The notes: generated by a model from the letters alone, not told the origin. Positions 7,721 to 15,675 are shown, numbered from the stretch's first letter. The stretch: 64,000 nt of DNA from Phytohabitans sp036906915 (GCF_036906915.1 NZ_JBAKHX010000004.1:248001-312000); one strand, 5' to 3'. Translations and numbers: made by a program.

Positions 7721-9365
7721 ACGTGGTGCCGACGCCCACCTGGCTGGCGACGACGATCGTGCCGTGGTGGTCGGTCACGATCTGGCGGACGATCGCCAGC
7801 CCCAGCCCGCTGCCACCGGTGCGCCGGCCACGTGCCTGGTCACCCCGCCAGAACCGGTCGAACACATACGGCAGCGCCTCGGCGGGGATGCCGGAGCCGG
7901 TGTCCGCCACGCGTACCACCACCGAACCACCCATGTAGCCAGCGGTCAGCGTCACGCTGCCGCCCTCCGCGGTGGCCCGGACGGCGTTGGAGATGAGGTT
8001 GCCGAAGACCTGCCGCATACGGTCCGGGTCGACGTTGACCAGCACCGACTCGTGCACCGCCACCGCCAGCCGCACCCCAGCCGTCTCCGCGACCGCGAGG
8101 TGCGCCATCCGGGCCGTCTCCAGCAGCTCGGCGAGGTCGATGACCACCCGGTGGTACGCCAGCGTGCCCGCCTCGGCGAGCGCCAGGTCCTGCAAGTCGT
8201 TGACGATGCGCTGCTGGAGCACCGCCTCCTCGTGCAGCGACGCGAAGAGCTCGGGATCGGGCGCTATCACGCCGTCCTTGAGCGCCTCCAGGTAGCCACG
8301 CAGGTTGGCCAGCGGCGTTCGCAGTTCGTGCGCCACGTCAGCGACCAGCCGGCGCTGCCGCTCCTCGGCCCGCTGGAGCGAGTCGGCCATCCGGTTGAAC
8401 GATCGGCCCAGCTCGGCCACCTCGTCGCCGCCGGACACGGAAACCCGGCTCGCCAGGTCACCGCGGCCGAGCCGGCCGGCAGCCTCGGTGAGCCGCGCGA
8501 TCGGTCGCAGCACCCGCCGGCTCAGCAGCGCGGTGCCAGCGATCGCGAGAATGGCCACGCCCGCCGCGGCGAAGAGCATCGGCCCGGCCGAGAGTGGGCG
8601 GGACGGCTCGCCGCCCACCCCGAGCGTGACCCGCAACGGCACCGCTGACACGTCGCTGACCTGCTCGGTGAAAACCCTGGCCAGGCACGAGGTGAACGCC
8701 TCCTCGCCCGGCGTCACGACCGGCGTGGGATTCGCCGAGACCGCCGGCGGTGCGCCGTCCGCTGACTGCAGGCAACGGTTGACCCGCTGCTCATCCTGTT
8801 CCGTGTCTCGCCGGGACTCCGTGGCGAAGTCGCTGCACTGCGGAAGCATCTCGCTGCTTCGGTAGTACGGCACTCCGTACACGTCGAGGTTCATGTCGAT
8901 CGGTGCGTTGTTGCGGGTCTGGCAGGCCGCGAGCCGCACCCCGAAGCGGTAATTGCTGATCAGCTTGATCGTGACGATCATCGCGCTCTTCGGGTCCTCA
9001 CCCTCCGGAAACGTCAGCACCGGACGCGGGTCGACGAGGGTGACAGTGGTACCGAGCACGCGGGGAGTACGGCCATTGAGCTGGTCGGTGTCGGCCACCA
9101 CCTCGCCGAACTCGGTCGCCAGGTGCAGGCGCTGGCCGGTCTGCTGGCCAAGCTTCGACAGCAGCGACGGCACGGCCTCCCAGGTGCCGTGCGTCCGCGC
9201 GTAGTTGAGCAACTCTTCGTGCACCCGGTCGGTGACCTCCTGGTCGGCGGTGGCCGACTCGGTGATCTGCTCGGACGCCTGGCGCAGGGTCAGCCATGCG
9301 GTCGCCCCGATCGCGGTGAGCGCCACCAGCATGACGAGCCCGAGTACGCGCAGGCGAAAGCTCAA
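7638..9365 (-). CDS. Sensor histidine kinase, BaeS-like
   Basis: A 575-residue sensor kinase. TM1 at residues 4-27, a large extracytoplasmic domain (about 30-260, with several Cys), TM2 near 262-285, HAMP (RRVLRPIARLTEAAGRLGRGDL), HisKA with DVAHELRTPLANL giving His346, then HATPase_c (NLISNAVRATAEGG; VADTGSGIP; GGSGLGLAIV). It is coupled to the upstream response regulator (overlap 9362-9365). The last 83 bp are convergent with the ABC permease gene. A cell-envelope stress role is plausible from the family but not shown. Confidence 0.92.
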   Translation of the reverse strand: MSFRLRVLGLVMLVALTAIGATAWLTLRQASEQITESATADQEVTDRVHEELLNYARTHGTWEAVPSLLSKLGQQTGQRLHLATEFGEVVADTDQLNGRTPRVLGTTVTLVDPRPVLTFPEGEDPKSAMIVTIKLISNYRFGVRLAACQTRNNAPIDMNLDVYGVPYYRSSEMLPQCSDFATESRRDTEQDEQRVNRCLQSADGAPPAVSANPTPVVTPGEEAFTSCLARVFTEQVSDVSAVPLRVTLGVGGEPSRPLSAGPMLFAAAGVAILAIAGTALLSRRVLRPIARLTEAAGRLGRGDLASRVSVSGGDEVAELGRSFNRMADSLQRAEERQRRLVADVAHELRTPLANLRGYLEALKDGVIAPDPELFASLHEEAVLQQRIVNDLQDLALAEAGTLAYHRVVIDLAELLETARMAHLAVAETAGVRLAVAVHESVLVNVDPDRMRQVFGNLISNAVRATAEGGSVTLTAGYMGGSVVVRVADTGSGIPAEALPYVFDRFWRGDQARGRRTGGSGLGLAIVRQIVTDHHGTIVVASQVGVGTTFTLTLPPATAPADAQWRAAPPEPSRGW

Positions 9366-10048
9366 GACTCCGCCAGCCGGTATCCGCGGCCGTAGACCGT
9401 CTGCACGTAGCGCGGCTCGGCGGCGTCCGCCTCGATCTTGCGCCGGAGATTCATGACGTGCGCGTCCACCGTGCGCTCAAGCACATAGTGGTCGAACCCG
9501 AACGCACGGTCGATGATCTGTGCCCGGGTGAACACCCGCCCCGGCTCCGCCGCCAGGACCTCCAGGATCCCGAACTCCTTCGCCGTCAGCACGATCGGCC
9601 GCCCCGCCACCCGTACCTCGAACCGACCGGTGTCGATCTCCAGCTCGCCGACGCGCAGGACCGCCTGGGTGCCCGCGGTGACGGTGCCCGCTCGGCGCAG
9701 CAGCGCCCGGACGCGCGCGGTCAGCTCACGCGGGCTGTAGGGCTTGGTGATGTAGTCGTCGGCGCCGACGTCGAGGCCGAGCAGCAGGTCGTCTTCCGTC
9801 GAACGGGCGGTCAGCAGCAGGATCGGGACCTTGGACTCCGACCGCAGGATGCGGCAAACGTCCATGCCGTCGACGACGGGCATCATCACGTCGAGCACCA
9901 CCAGGTCGGGGCGGCGCGACCGGGCCTGCTCCAGTGCCGCCCGGCCGTCGCCGACCAGTAACACGCTGTGCCCGTCGCGCTCCAAGTACACCCGGACAAG
10001 GTTTGCCTGCTTAGGGTCGTCTTCAGCGACCAGGATGCGCGCGCTCAT
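9362..10048 (-). CDS. OmpR-family response regulator
   Basis: A 228-residue regulator: receiver with Asp10/Asp11 acidic pair, phospho-acceptor Asp53 (LVVLDVMMPVVDG), Thr/Lys switch residues (LLLTARS, TKPYSPREL), then a winged-helix output domain (LTAKEFGILEVLA; RTVDAHVMNLRRKIE). It is coupled to the BaeS-like kinase. The upstream region holds two pairs of 11-bp-spaced repeats typical of OmpR-family sites, which suggests autoregulation and control of the divergent DUF3152 gene pair. Confidence 0.93.
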   Translation of the reverse strand: MSARILVAEDDPKQANLVRVYLERDGHSVLLVGDGRAALEQARSRRPDLVVLDVMMPVVDGMDVCRILRSESKVPILLLTARSTEDDLLLGLDVGADDYITKPYSPRELTARVRALLRRAGTVTAGTQAVLRVGELEIDTGRFEVRVAGRPIVLTAKEFGILEVLAAEPGRVFTRAQIIDRAFGFDHYVLERTVDAHVMNLRRKIEADAAEPRYVQTVYGRGYRLAES

Positions 10049-10075
10049 AGGACTCCTATAGTGCCCGGCGCCATG

Positions 10076-10149
10076 ATGAAGATCCTATGAAGAAATCGTT
10101 CGGTAGCTATCGGGTCGGCCGGCTGACAGCAACTTCATAGATTCTTCAT
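10076..10149. promoter_or_regulatory. Two mirrored pairs of 11-bp-spaced repeats, response-regulator sites
   Basis: ATGAAG occurs at 10076-10081 and 10087-10092 (11-bp period). The complementary CTTCAT occurs at 10133-10138 and 10144-10149 (again 11-bp period). Direct repeats one helical turn apart are the usual binding mode of OmpR/PhoB-family dimers. The two pairs face opposite directions, one next to the response regulator start (10048) and one next to the 39-aa gene (10173). The repeats are read directly; the binding protein is inferred. Confidence 0.6.
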
Positions 10150-10172
10150 AGCCCCGTACTTACCTTCCGGGC

Positions 10173-10292
10173 ATGAGACGGGATCAGCAGGAGCGCTGGC
10201 GCCGCGCGGCACGGCGCCGCATCCGCGAAACGCTGGCCATGCGACGCGCCTTCCGGGACGCGTCGGCTCCGGCGGGGGAGGCCAGTGCGTAG
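10173..10292 (+). CDS. 39-aa Arg-rich peptide coupled to DUF3152 gene
   Basis: ATG 10173 to TAG 10292 encodes MRRDQQERWRRAARRRIRET followed by LAMRRAFRDASAPAGEASA, 39 residues with 12 Arg and no hydrophobic segment. Its stop overlaps the GTG start of the metzincin-like gene (GTGCGTAG, 10285-10292), a classic translational-coupling arrangement. It lies directly behind the mirrored response-regulator repeats. Coding is supported by position and coupling, not by recognised homology; it could be a leader peptide. Confidence 0.5.
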   Translation: MRRDQQERWRRAARRRIRETLAMRRAFRDASAPAGEASA

Positions 10293-11004
10293 CGCACTGG
10301 CTGCCACAGCCGCCGTCGTGGGCGGACTGCTGTTCGGAGCCGCCGGCTTCGCGATTCGCGACAATTCGGGTACGCAGGCAGCCTTGCCGCCCACGCAGTC
10401 AGTCACGCCCTCCGCGGCCCGCTCAGGATCGCCGGCACCTTCCGGGCCTTCGACGCCGCCCCGGATCCCGCAGAGCGGCGAGGGCACGTACCAGCGAGCG
10501 GGCGGCAGCGCGCCGCGCGTCGGCACCGGCAAGGTCCTGCGGTACCAGGTAGAGGTCGAACGGGGGATCGACGAGGACCCGGCGAAGTTCGCCGAGTGGG
10601 TCGACAAGATCCTGGCCGACCCTGGTGGCTGGACGGCGCGCAACCGATGGGCGTTCCAACGCCCCCGCGCCGGATCGGTCGACTTCGTGGTGCGGCTCGC
10701 CACCCCGGACACCGTCGACAAGGTGTGCGGCAGTTACGGCTTGGACACGGGCGGCGAAGTGTCCTGCCGGGGCGGCCCCAACGTGATGATCAACCTGAAG
10801 CGATGGCAGTTGGCTATCCCGTCCTACAACGGCGATACCGATACGTACCGCCACTTGGTCGTCAACCACGAGGTAGGCCATTTTTTAGGTCACAAGCACG
10901 TGGACTGCCCGGGAAAGGGCAAACCCGCCCCCGTCATGCAGACCCAGATATACGGCATGAACGGCTGCGTCCCTAACGGCTGGCCCTACCCCGACCTCCA
11001 CTAG
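10285..11004 (+). CDS. Secreted DUF3152 protein with metzincin zinc motif
   Basis: A 239-residue exported protein: N-terminal hydrophobic segment (ALAATAAVVGGLLFGAAGFA), a Pro/Ser/Thr-rich linker to about residue 70, then a DUF3152 domain (RYQVEVERGIDEDPAKFAEWVDKILADPGGWT). It carries HEVGHFLGHKH with His195, Glu196, His199 and His205, an exact HExxHxxGxxH metzincin zinc site. C-terminal PGKGKPAPVMQTQI supplies a Met-turn-like region. Peptidase activity is inferred; the family is abundant in actinobacteria and mostly uncharacterised. The GTG start overlaps the upstream 39-aa gene. Confidence 0.9.
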   Translation: MRSALAATAAVVGGLLFGAAGFAIRDNSGTQAALPPTQSVTPSAARSGSPAPSGPSTPPRIPQSGEGTYQRAGGSAPRVGTGKVLRYQVEVERGIDEDPAKFAEWVDKILADPGGWTARNRWAFQRPRAGSVDFVVRLATPDTVDKVCGSYGLDTGGEVSCRGGPNVMINLKRWQLAIPSYNGDTDTYRHLVVNHEVGHFLGHKHVDCPGKGKPAPVMQTQIYGMNGCVPNGWPYPDLH

Positions 11005-11022
11005 CCCGCACGACGCGCCGTC

Positions 11023-11098
11023 GATCAAGGGCAAATGCACGTGCTTTGATCTCAAATCCGCGTGCATTTGCCCTTGATCCGTGCGATTGCCCTTGATC
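11023..11098 (+). repeat. GATC-palindrome element, copy A
   Basis: 76-bp element. Arm GATCAAGGGCAAATGCACG (11023-11041) and its exact complement (11061-11079) form a 19-bp inverted repeat around a 19-bp centre containing TTTGATCTCAAAT. A third short copy of the right end, ATTGCCCTTGATC, follows at 11086-11098. Copies C and D lie in the same orientation, copy B in the opposite. It sits 18 bp after the DUF3152 stop codon. Confidence 0.9.
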
Positions 11099-11541
11099 GC
11101 GGGGCCGAGCGCGGGTCCCGCGCGGCGGGATACGCAGGGCGCGGCCTGTGGCGCGGCAGACGCTGCGCCGTTCGCGGCCGTGTCAACGGGCCGGCGTCGG
11201 GGTGCACGCACAGCTTGGTGGAGCGTACTTGTGTGCGGATCTATCCGACATAGCCCGACGTCGACTCCCCCGACCAAGCCGTCGCGGGGCCGCGACGCAG
11301 GCGGACCTTGGATCGCCGCCGCCGCGAGAGCGTCGCCAGAGCGCCGCCGCCAGAGCGCCGCCGCCAGAGCGCCGTCACAGAGCGCCGTCACAGAGCGCCG
11401 TCACAGAGCGCCGTCACAGAGCGCCGTCACAGGGCGACGGTCCCGGAGGCCGGGGTTTGCGCGTCGCTCCCAGCCGTGCGCATCTCGGCACTCACTTCGA
11501 TCGCCCGCAATCTGCCGGCGGGCTGCGATCGGCCTCGCAAC
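11099..11541. other. Non-coding, repeat-rich segment between inverted elements A and B
   Basis: 443 bp enclosed by inverted copies A and B of the palindromic element. Several frames are open, but none has a convincing start, ribosome binding site or conserved domain, and the predicted peptides are low-complexity Arg/Ala strings produced by the tandem repeat. I call no gene here. The only internal structure is the VNTR at 11327-11430. Confidence 0.6.
11327..11430 (+). repeat. 13/14-bp tandem repeat (VNTR)
   Basis: One AGAGCGTCGCC unit (11327-11337), two AGAGCGCCGCCGCC units (11338-11365) and five identical AGAGCGCCGTCAC units (11366-11430) stand head to tail, followed by the degenerate AGGGCGACGGTCC. 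There are no unique spacers, so this is not a CRISPR array. The identical units imply recent slippage. Confidence 0.9.
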
Positions 11542-11617
11542 GATCAAGGGCATTCGCGTCGATCAAGGGCAAATGCACGTGGATTTGAGGTCAAAGCACG
11601 TGCATTTGCCCTTGATC
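11542..11617 (-). repeat. GATC-palindrome element, copy B (inverted)
   Basis: 76 bp that align without gaps to the reverse complement of copy A. A 21-bp perfect inverted repeat (11561-11581 with 11597-11617) surrounds GATTTGAGGTCAAAG, and the extra short arm GATCAAGGGCATTCGCGTC lies at 11542-11560 on the side facing copy A. The gene at 11705 starts 88 bp further on. Confidence 0.9.
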
Positions 11618-11704
11618 GGCGGGGTAGGGGGGTCGTGGTGGGCGGAGCGGGAGGGTGCGAGAGCGACTAGCCGGGGTAGCTGTGGGGCTCTATGCTCCTG
11701 AAAC

Positions 11705-12322
11705 GTGTCGAGCGACGGCGGGGGGTCGGGCGCTGGCCCACGAGGGCTGGGCGCTCGGTTGGTTGCGATACCGCTCCGGTGGCTGGGGGTCAGCACCGGA
11801 GCTGTTGCGTTGGGTGCTTCCGGGCTTTTCGGTGGGCTGGACGTCGTCGAAAAGCCGGCGGTGCCACCGGCGGTGATAAACGAGGTCAACCATGGCCAGC
11901 CGTGGAACGTGACCGTGGTCCGCGCCCGCCTGTTGAACGAGCTGGGCGACCTCAGGCTGCAAAAAGAAGGCGACCGCTGGTTCGCGATCGTGGCTGAGGT
12001 CGAGGTGACGGCCCCCGAGAGCCGCAACGATGTCGGCGACGTCCTCAGCATCTCCGGGGTGGAGGGGCTGCTCGACGAGGCGCCCCAGCACATCGTGGCG
12101 GTCCGCGACGCCAGCCGGGTGCAGTACCTCAATCCGAACATGCCGGAAAGAATCGGCTTTGTCTGGGAGCAGTCGGGCAACGCACCGTTACCGACCAAGG
12201 TGACCATCACGATCTACGAGAAGACCTACCGGGCCAGCACGCTCACCGACCACATGGAATGGCTCGACCATGAGCCTCGAGCCCAGCTGGAAGTGCCCGT
12301 CGAAGACAAGCGGGCGTCATGA
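11705..12322 (+). CDS. Single-span membrane protein, first of three in a row
   Basis: A 205-residue protein: short Gly-rich cytoplasmic part, one membrane segment at about residues 21-45 (VAIPLRWLGVSTGAVALGASGLFGGL), then an extracellular beta-rich domain (HGQPWNVTVVRARLLNELGDLRLQ, FAIVAEVEVTAPES...). The arrangement of an N-terminal polypeptide, one TM and a DUF4352-like sandwich is shared with the next two genes. GTG 11705 is the start; 25 bp separate its stop from the next start. Function unknown. Confidence 0.72.
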   Translation: MSSDGGGSGAGPRGLGARLVAIPLRWLGVSTGAVALGASGLFGGLDVVEKPAVPPAVINEVNHGQPWNVTVVRARLLNELGDLRLQKEGDRWFAIVAEVEVTAPESRNDVGDVLSISGVEGLLDEAPQHIVAVRDASRVQYLNPNMPERIGFVWEQSGNAPLPTKVTITIYEKTYRASTLTDHMEWLDHEPRAQLEVPVEDKRAS

Positions 12323-12347
12323 CGAAGCTAGCTGCGGGCGGCGGCGC

Positions 12348-13010
12348 ATGACCACGCCGCCGCAGCAGCCCGTGCCGGAAGAGATACGCAGCCACCGGGC
12401 GCCACCCGGTCCCGTGCAGCGCGCCAGCACCAAGGCGAGCGTGGGCACCCTGCTCATCGCCGCACTGGCCATCGGCGGGCTCATCGCGAGCTGGCGTCCG
12501 CTGGGCGGTGGCAGCACCGACGAACGTGAGCGGCCGTTCGTCCGGGCGGGACAGGTGGGAGAAACGGTGTCGGTCCGCGTCTTCGACGCGAAGGTGGTCA
12601 GCGTCCGCGGTGCGGGGAAGGTCAGGCTCAGAGGCGGGGCGATCGATACTGGCGGCGTGTGGATCCTGGTCCGTACCCGGATCACGGCCACCGACGAGGA
12701 GACCACGGTGGGGTACGCCGCACTCCGGGACGCCCGCGACCGGGTTTTCCTCGCGTCCACCCGGATCCAGCAGGAGATGACCGGCGGTCGCTCTTTCCAG
12801 CCCGGCATCCCGGTCGAGGGCGAGTTTGTGTTCGAAGTACCGCGTGACGCGGCGACCAACCTCACCCTGCTGCTCGCCAGGCAGTCGATTGACCACCGGA
12901 TGGACGCGATGGCCGAGATCGAGCTGTCCGCGTACGACAGCCCGACGATCGACAAGTGGGCCGCCACGCCAGATCCCGTCACGATCGTCGAGCCTGAGGC
13001 CGTCCCATGA
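12348..13010 (+). CDS. Single-span membrane protein with DUF4352-like domain
   Basis: A 220-residue protein: about 28 cytoplasmic residues rich in Pro, TM at about 29-49 (ASVGTLLIAALAIGGLIASW), then an extracytoplasmic beta domain (VSVRVFDAKVVSVRG; GVWILVRTRITATDEETTVGYAALRDA; FEVPRDAATNLTLLLAR). This has the pattern of DUF4352/telomeric-repeat-like sandwich domains in exported actinobacterial proteins. ATG 12348 starts the conserved part; the 3' end overlaps the next gene by 4 bp (ATGA). Confidence 0.72.
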   Translation: MTTPPQQPVPEEIRSHRAPPGPVQRASTKASVGTLLIAALAIGGLIASWRPLGGGSTDERERPFVRAGQVGETVSVRVFDAKVVSVRGAGKVRLRGGAIDTGGVWILVRTRITATDEETTVGYAALRDARDRVFLASTRIQQEMTGGRSFQPGIPVEGEFVFEVPRDAATNLTLLLARQSIDHRMDAMAEIELSAYDSPTIDKWAATPDPVTIVEPEAVP

Positions 13011-14320
13011 GCCAGCCATCGCCGTGGGCGCCGCCGCCACCGGCGGAGCAGGCGTGGACGCCGCCTTCCGACGCCACCGTCGTGCTGCCCAGTCCAGATG
13101 GCACCGCGCCGCCAGCTGAGCCCAAGACGCTGTCCGACGAGGCGGACACGGCCGTCTTCCAGCGGCTGGATCCAGACACCGCCGCGCTGCCGCAGGTGGC
13201 TCCGCCACCGCCCCGGCCCACCGCGCCACCGCCTCCTGGCGTGGCACAACAGGCACCGCCGCCACCCGGGGCGCCGCACGTGATGCCGCCGGCGTGGCCA
13301 GCCCCACACCCTTACTCACCTCCACCGGCCGCAGCGCCCGTCGCATCGCCGCCCGTTCCCGGTGGGCCATCCATGTGGGCGCCGCCCGCCGCGCCGCCCC
13401 TGGTGGCGCAACCCGCACCCTTCGCCGCGTCCGTGCCGGCCGCGCCACCACCGCCCACGCCGACGCCCCCCGGCCCCATACCGGCCGCACCACCGCCCGG
13501 CTGGGCCTCGCCGCCCGGCGCGCCGCCACTCACCGCGCCGCCACACGCATCGCCATTCACCGCGCCGCCATTCACCGCGCCGCCATTCACCGCGCCGCCA
13601 CACGCGACGCCGCCGCCCGGGTGGGCCCAGCCGGCCATGGGCGCTGCCCCTTCGGGCGCCGCCGCGCCGCCGGGCATGCAGCCTTCGCACGCATCGCTCG
13701 GGCAGGCACCTCAGCCGGGGCAGGCATCCGAGCAAGCGCCGCCTGGGCAGGCGCCGCCTCCGGGAGAGGTGCCGGAGGCGCTCGCACCGCGTGGGTGGTG
13801 GCGGCGCAACCTGTGGGGCCTGCTCGCGGTGGTGCCGCTATTCGCCCTCGCCATCGGCCCGTCTGCCAAGGATGGATTCGACCGCTTCAACAGGATCGAG
13901 CACTACCGACCGATCACAACCGGCGCGGACGGCTGGGTGGACTTCTCCGGCGTGCGGATCAAGCTGGTGGAGGTGTCACCGACCACCGATGCCAAGACCT
14001 TTGGCGGCGACCCGTTCGTGCTACCCGACGGTCTCACCCTGTGGCGGGTCACGATCACGATCGAGGCGCCCAGCACCAACGCGCTCGCCGGCTGCGCCGT
14101 CAAGCTCGAAGACAAGGCAGGCCGGCTCTTCGGCAGCGACCCCAGCGAGGTGGACGGCGCCCGCCTGCCGTACCCAGGCTGTATGCCGGAAGACGACAAG
14201 GCACCGCCGCCGTTCCAGGTGGTGAACTACTTCGTCATGCCCGAGTCCGCCGCCCCGGCGGCGGTGCACATCACGCGGTCGAGCGAGACGCCGCGCTACG
14301 CCAGGTTCCCGGTCGGCTGA
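13007..14320 (+). CDS. Pro-rich single-span membrane protein, third of the set
   Basis: A 437-residue protein. Residues 1-260 are an extreme Pro/Ala-rich disordered cytoplasmic region that includes tandem repeats of the 5-mer FTAPP (13556-13602 region). One TM follows near 266-282 (LWGLLAVVPLFALAIG), then a C-terminal extracytoplasmic domain (GWVDFSGVRIKLVEVSP; LTLWRVTITIEAP; CAVKLEDKAGRLFGSDP) with two Cys that could pair. It is coupled to the preceding gene and convergent with the next, overlapping it by 25 bp. Function unknown; a membrane partner for the other two is plausible. Confidence 0.78.
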   Translation: MSQPSPWAPPPPAEQAWTPPSDATVVLPSPDGTAPPAEPKTLSDEADTAVFQRLDPDTAALPQVAPPPPRPTAPPPPGVAQQAPPPPGAPHVMPPAWPAPHPYSPPPAAAPVASPPVPGGPSMWAPPAAPPLVAQPAPFAASVPAAPPPPTPTPPGPIPAAPPPGWASPPGAPPLTAPPHASPFTAPPFTAPPFTAPPHATPPPGWAQPAMGAAPSGAAAPPGMQPSHASLGQAPQPGQASEQAPPGQAPPPGEVPEALAPRGWWRRNLWGLLAVVPLFALAIGPSAKDGFDRFNRIEHYRPITTGADGWVDFSGVRIKLVEVSPTTDAKTFGGDPFVLPDGLTLWRVTITIEAPSTNALAGCAVKLEDKAGRLFGSDPSEVDGARLPYPGCMPEDDKAPPPFQVVNYFVMPESAAPAAVHITRSSETPRYARFPVG

Positions 14321-15675
14321 GGCTCCTCGCTCGTCGTCTCGGCGGGCTCCGGCTCGGCCGGCGGCTGGAGGCGCAGCACCCGGTCGACCGCCGCACCGAG
14401 TAGGCAGGCGAGCAGTACGACGCCGACCGCGTCGTTGACCACGGAGAGCGGCCCGGACAGCGGCCACCAGACGCTGCCCAGCTCGCGGGGTCCGATGAGG
14501 AGCCGTTCCAGCTCCCACATCCACTGCTGCGCGGTCTGCGCGATCAGGAAGGACAGGCAGAACAGCAGCATCGGCGCCAGACCGGCACGCAACATCAGCC
14601 GCAGGCTCTGCACGAGGGGCGCGAAGCGGTCGCGTACGTCGGTGGTGAGGTTGGTGCCGACGACGCGTACCGGCTTCGGCAGCCCCTGCCACCACGAGTT
14701 TGCCCGCTGGAGCAACTCGGAGGCGGGCGGACCGGGTTCGACCAGCTTGTGGCCGTACACAACCGCGCCCACGGCCAGCCACGCGAGCGGCACGACGAGA
14801 ACGGCGTCGGCGGATGAGATCGCGCTCACCAGCCACTCGCCGGCGCTGCGCGTCACGTTGGTGAGCGGGCCGAGCGACGACACAAAGCCTTCCCAGGCGT
14901 CGAGCAGCCACTGGACGACCTTGCGGCCGCGTACCCATTCGGTGACCGGGTCGCGCGCGGAGTTGAGCGCGACGACCGTGATGAGGATCCAGATGACCTC
15001 GACGTAGGCGCCGAGGATGGCCAGTGCCGGCCAGCGGCGGCCGCCCTGCCACCAGTTGAGCAGCCAGCGCAGCAGGATCGCGAACCCGACGACGATGGCG
15101 AGGGTCAGGGTGACGTCGAAGGGCAGGCGGTCCTCCAGGTTCTTGCTGAGCTCGCCGGGGTTGCTGAAGATCGCCGCGTCGTTGAAGGCGGCGTCTTCGA
15201 AGACCTCGTAGAAGTAGTTCGAGACGTCCGCCTGTAGGTAGCCCCATGAGGCGTACACGGCGAGGAAGGGCACCATCGCGCTCGCCAGGTAGTCGAGCAG
15301 CGTCTTCGGCCGGCGCTGTCCCTCGGCGGGCTCCGACGAGGGCGTCCGGGTCACGGCGGCCAGCCACGGCAGGGACGGCAGCACCGTCCGCAACATCAGC
15401 ACCAGGGCGGCGAGGGTGGCGACCGGTCCGATGATCAGGATCAGCATGCCGAGTACGTCGTTCAGCTTGCTGGCCTGTACGGCGCTGATGAAGGCGAACT
15501 CGCGTACCGCGGCGCCGGCGAAGTAGAGCGCGAAGAGCACCGGCCAGTGCCGCCAGAGGAGCTTGGCCGAGGTACCGAGCACGGCACCGGTGTCGGCGAG
15601 CGCGCTGGCTAGCGTCCTACGCCGGCGCGCACGCGGTGGCCGTGGTGGCGCCGTCACTCCCCCCGTGGCAGTCAC
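14296..15675 (-). CDS. Polytopic membrane protein of unknown function
   Basis: About 460 residues with at least seven hydrophobic segments (HWPVLFALYFAGAAV, VLGMLILIIGPVATLAALVLML, TLAIVVGFAILLRWLL, VLVVPLAWLAVGAVVYG, LAPMLLFCLSFLIAQ, VNDAVGVVLLACLLGAAV) and long soluble loops. I recognise no transport or enzyme signature. GTG 15675 was chosen because the residues further upstream are Cys-rich and non-conserved looking; an ATG at 15723 is the alternative. Its 3' end overlaps the Pro-rich gene by 25 bp. Confidence 0.7.
   Translation of the reverse strand: MTATGGVTAPPRPPRARRRRTLASALADTGAVLGTSAKLLWRHWPVLFALYFAGAAVREFAFISAVQASKLNDVLGMLILIIGPVATLAALVLMLRTVLPSLPWLAAVTRTPSSEPAEGQRRPKTLLDYLASAMVPFLAVYASWGYLQADVSNYFYEVFEDAAFNDAAIFSNPGELSKNLEDRLPFDVTLTLAIVVGFAILLRWLLNWWQGGRRWPALAILGAYVEVIWILITVVALNSARDPVTEWVRGRKVVQWLLDAWEGFVSSLGPLTNVTRSAGEWLVSAISSADAVLVVPLAWLAVGAVVYGHKLVEPGPPASELLQRANSWWQGLPKPVRVVGTNLTTDVRDRFAPLVQSLRLMLRAGLAPMLLFCLSFLIAQTAQQWMWELERLLIGPRELGSVWWPLSGPLSVVNDAVGVVLLACLLGAAVDRVLRLQPPAEPEPAETTSEEPQPTGNLA

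Noticed and set aside
11327..11430. Possible CRISPR array
   Set aside because: The units are contiguous 13-14 bp repeats without unique spacers and no cas genes are present.
11062..11701. Overlapping plus-strand frames in the repeat-rich gap
   Set aside because: They translate the palindromic elements and the 13-bp tandem repeat into low-complexity peptides, with no ribosome binding site or conserved domain.
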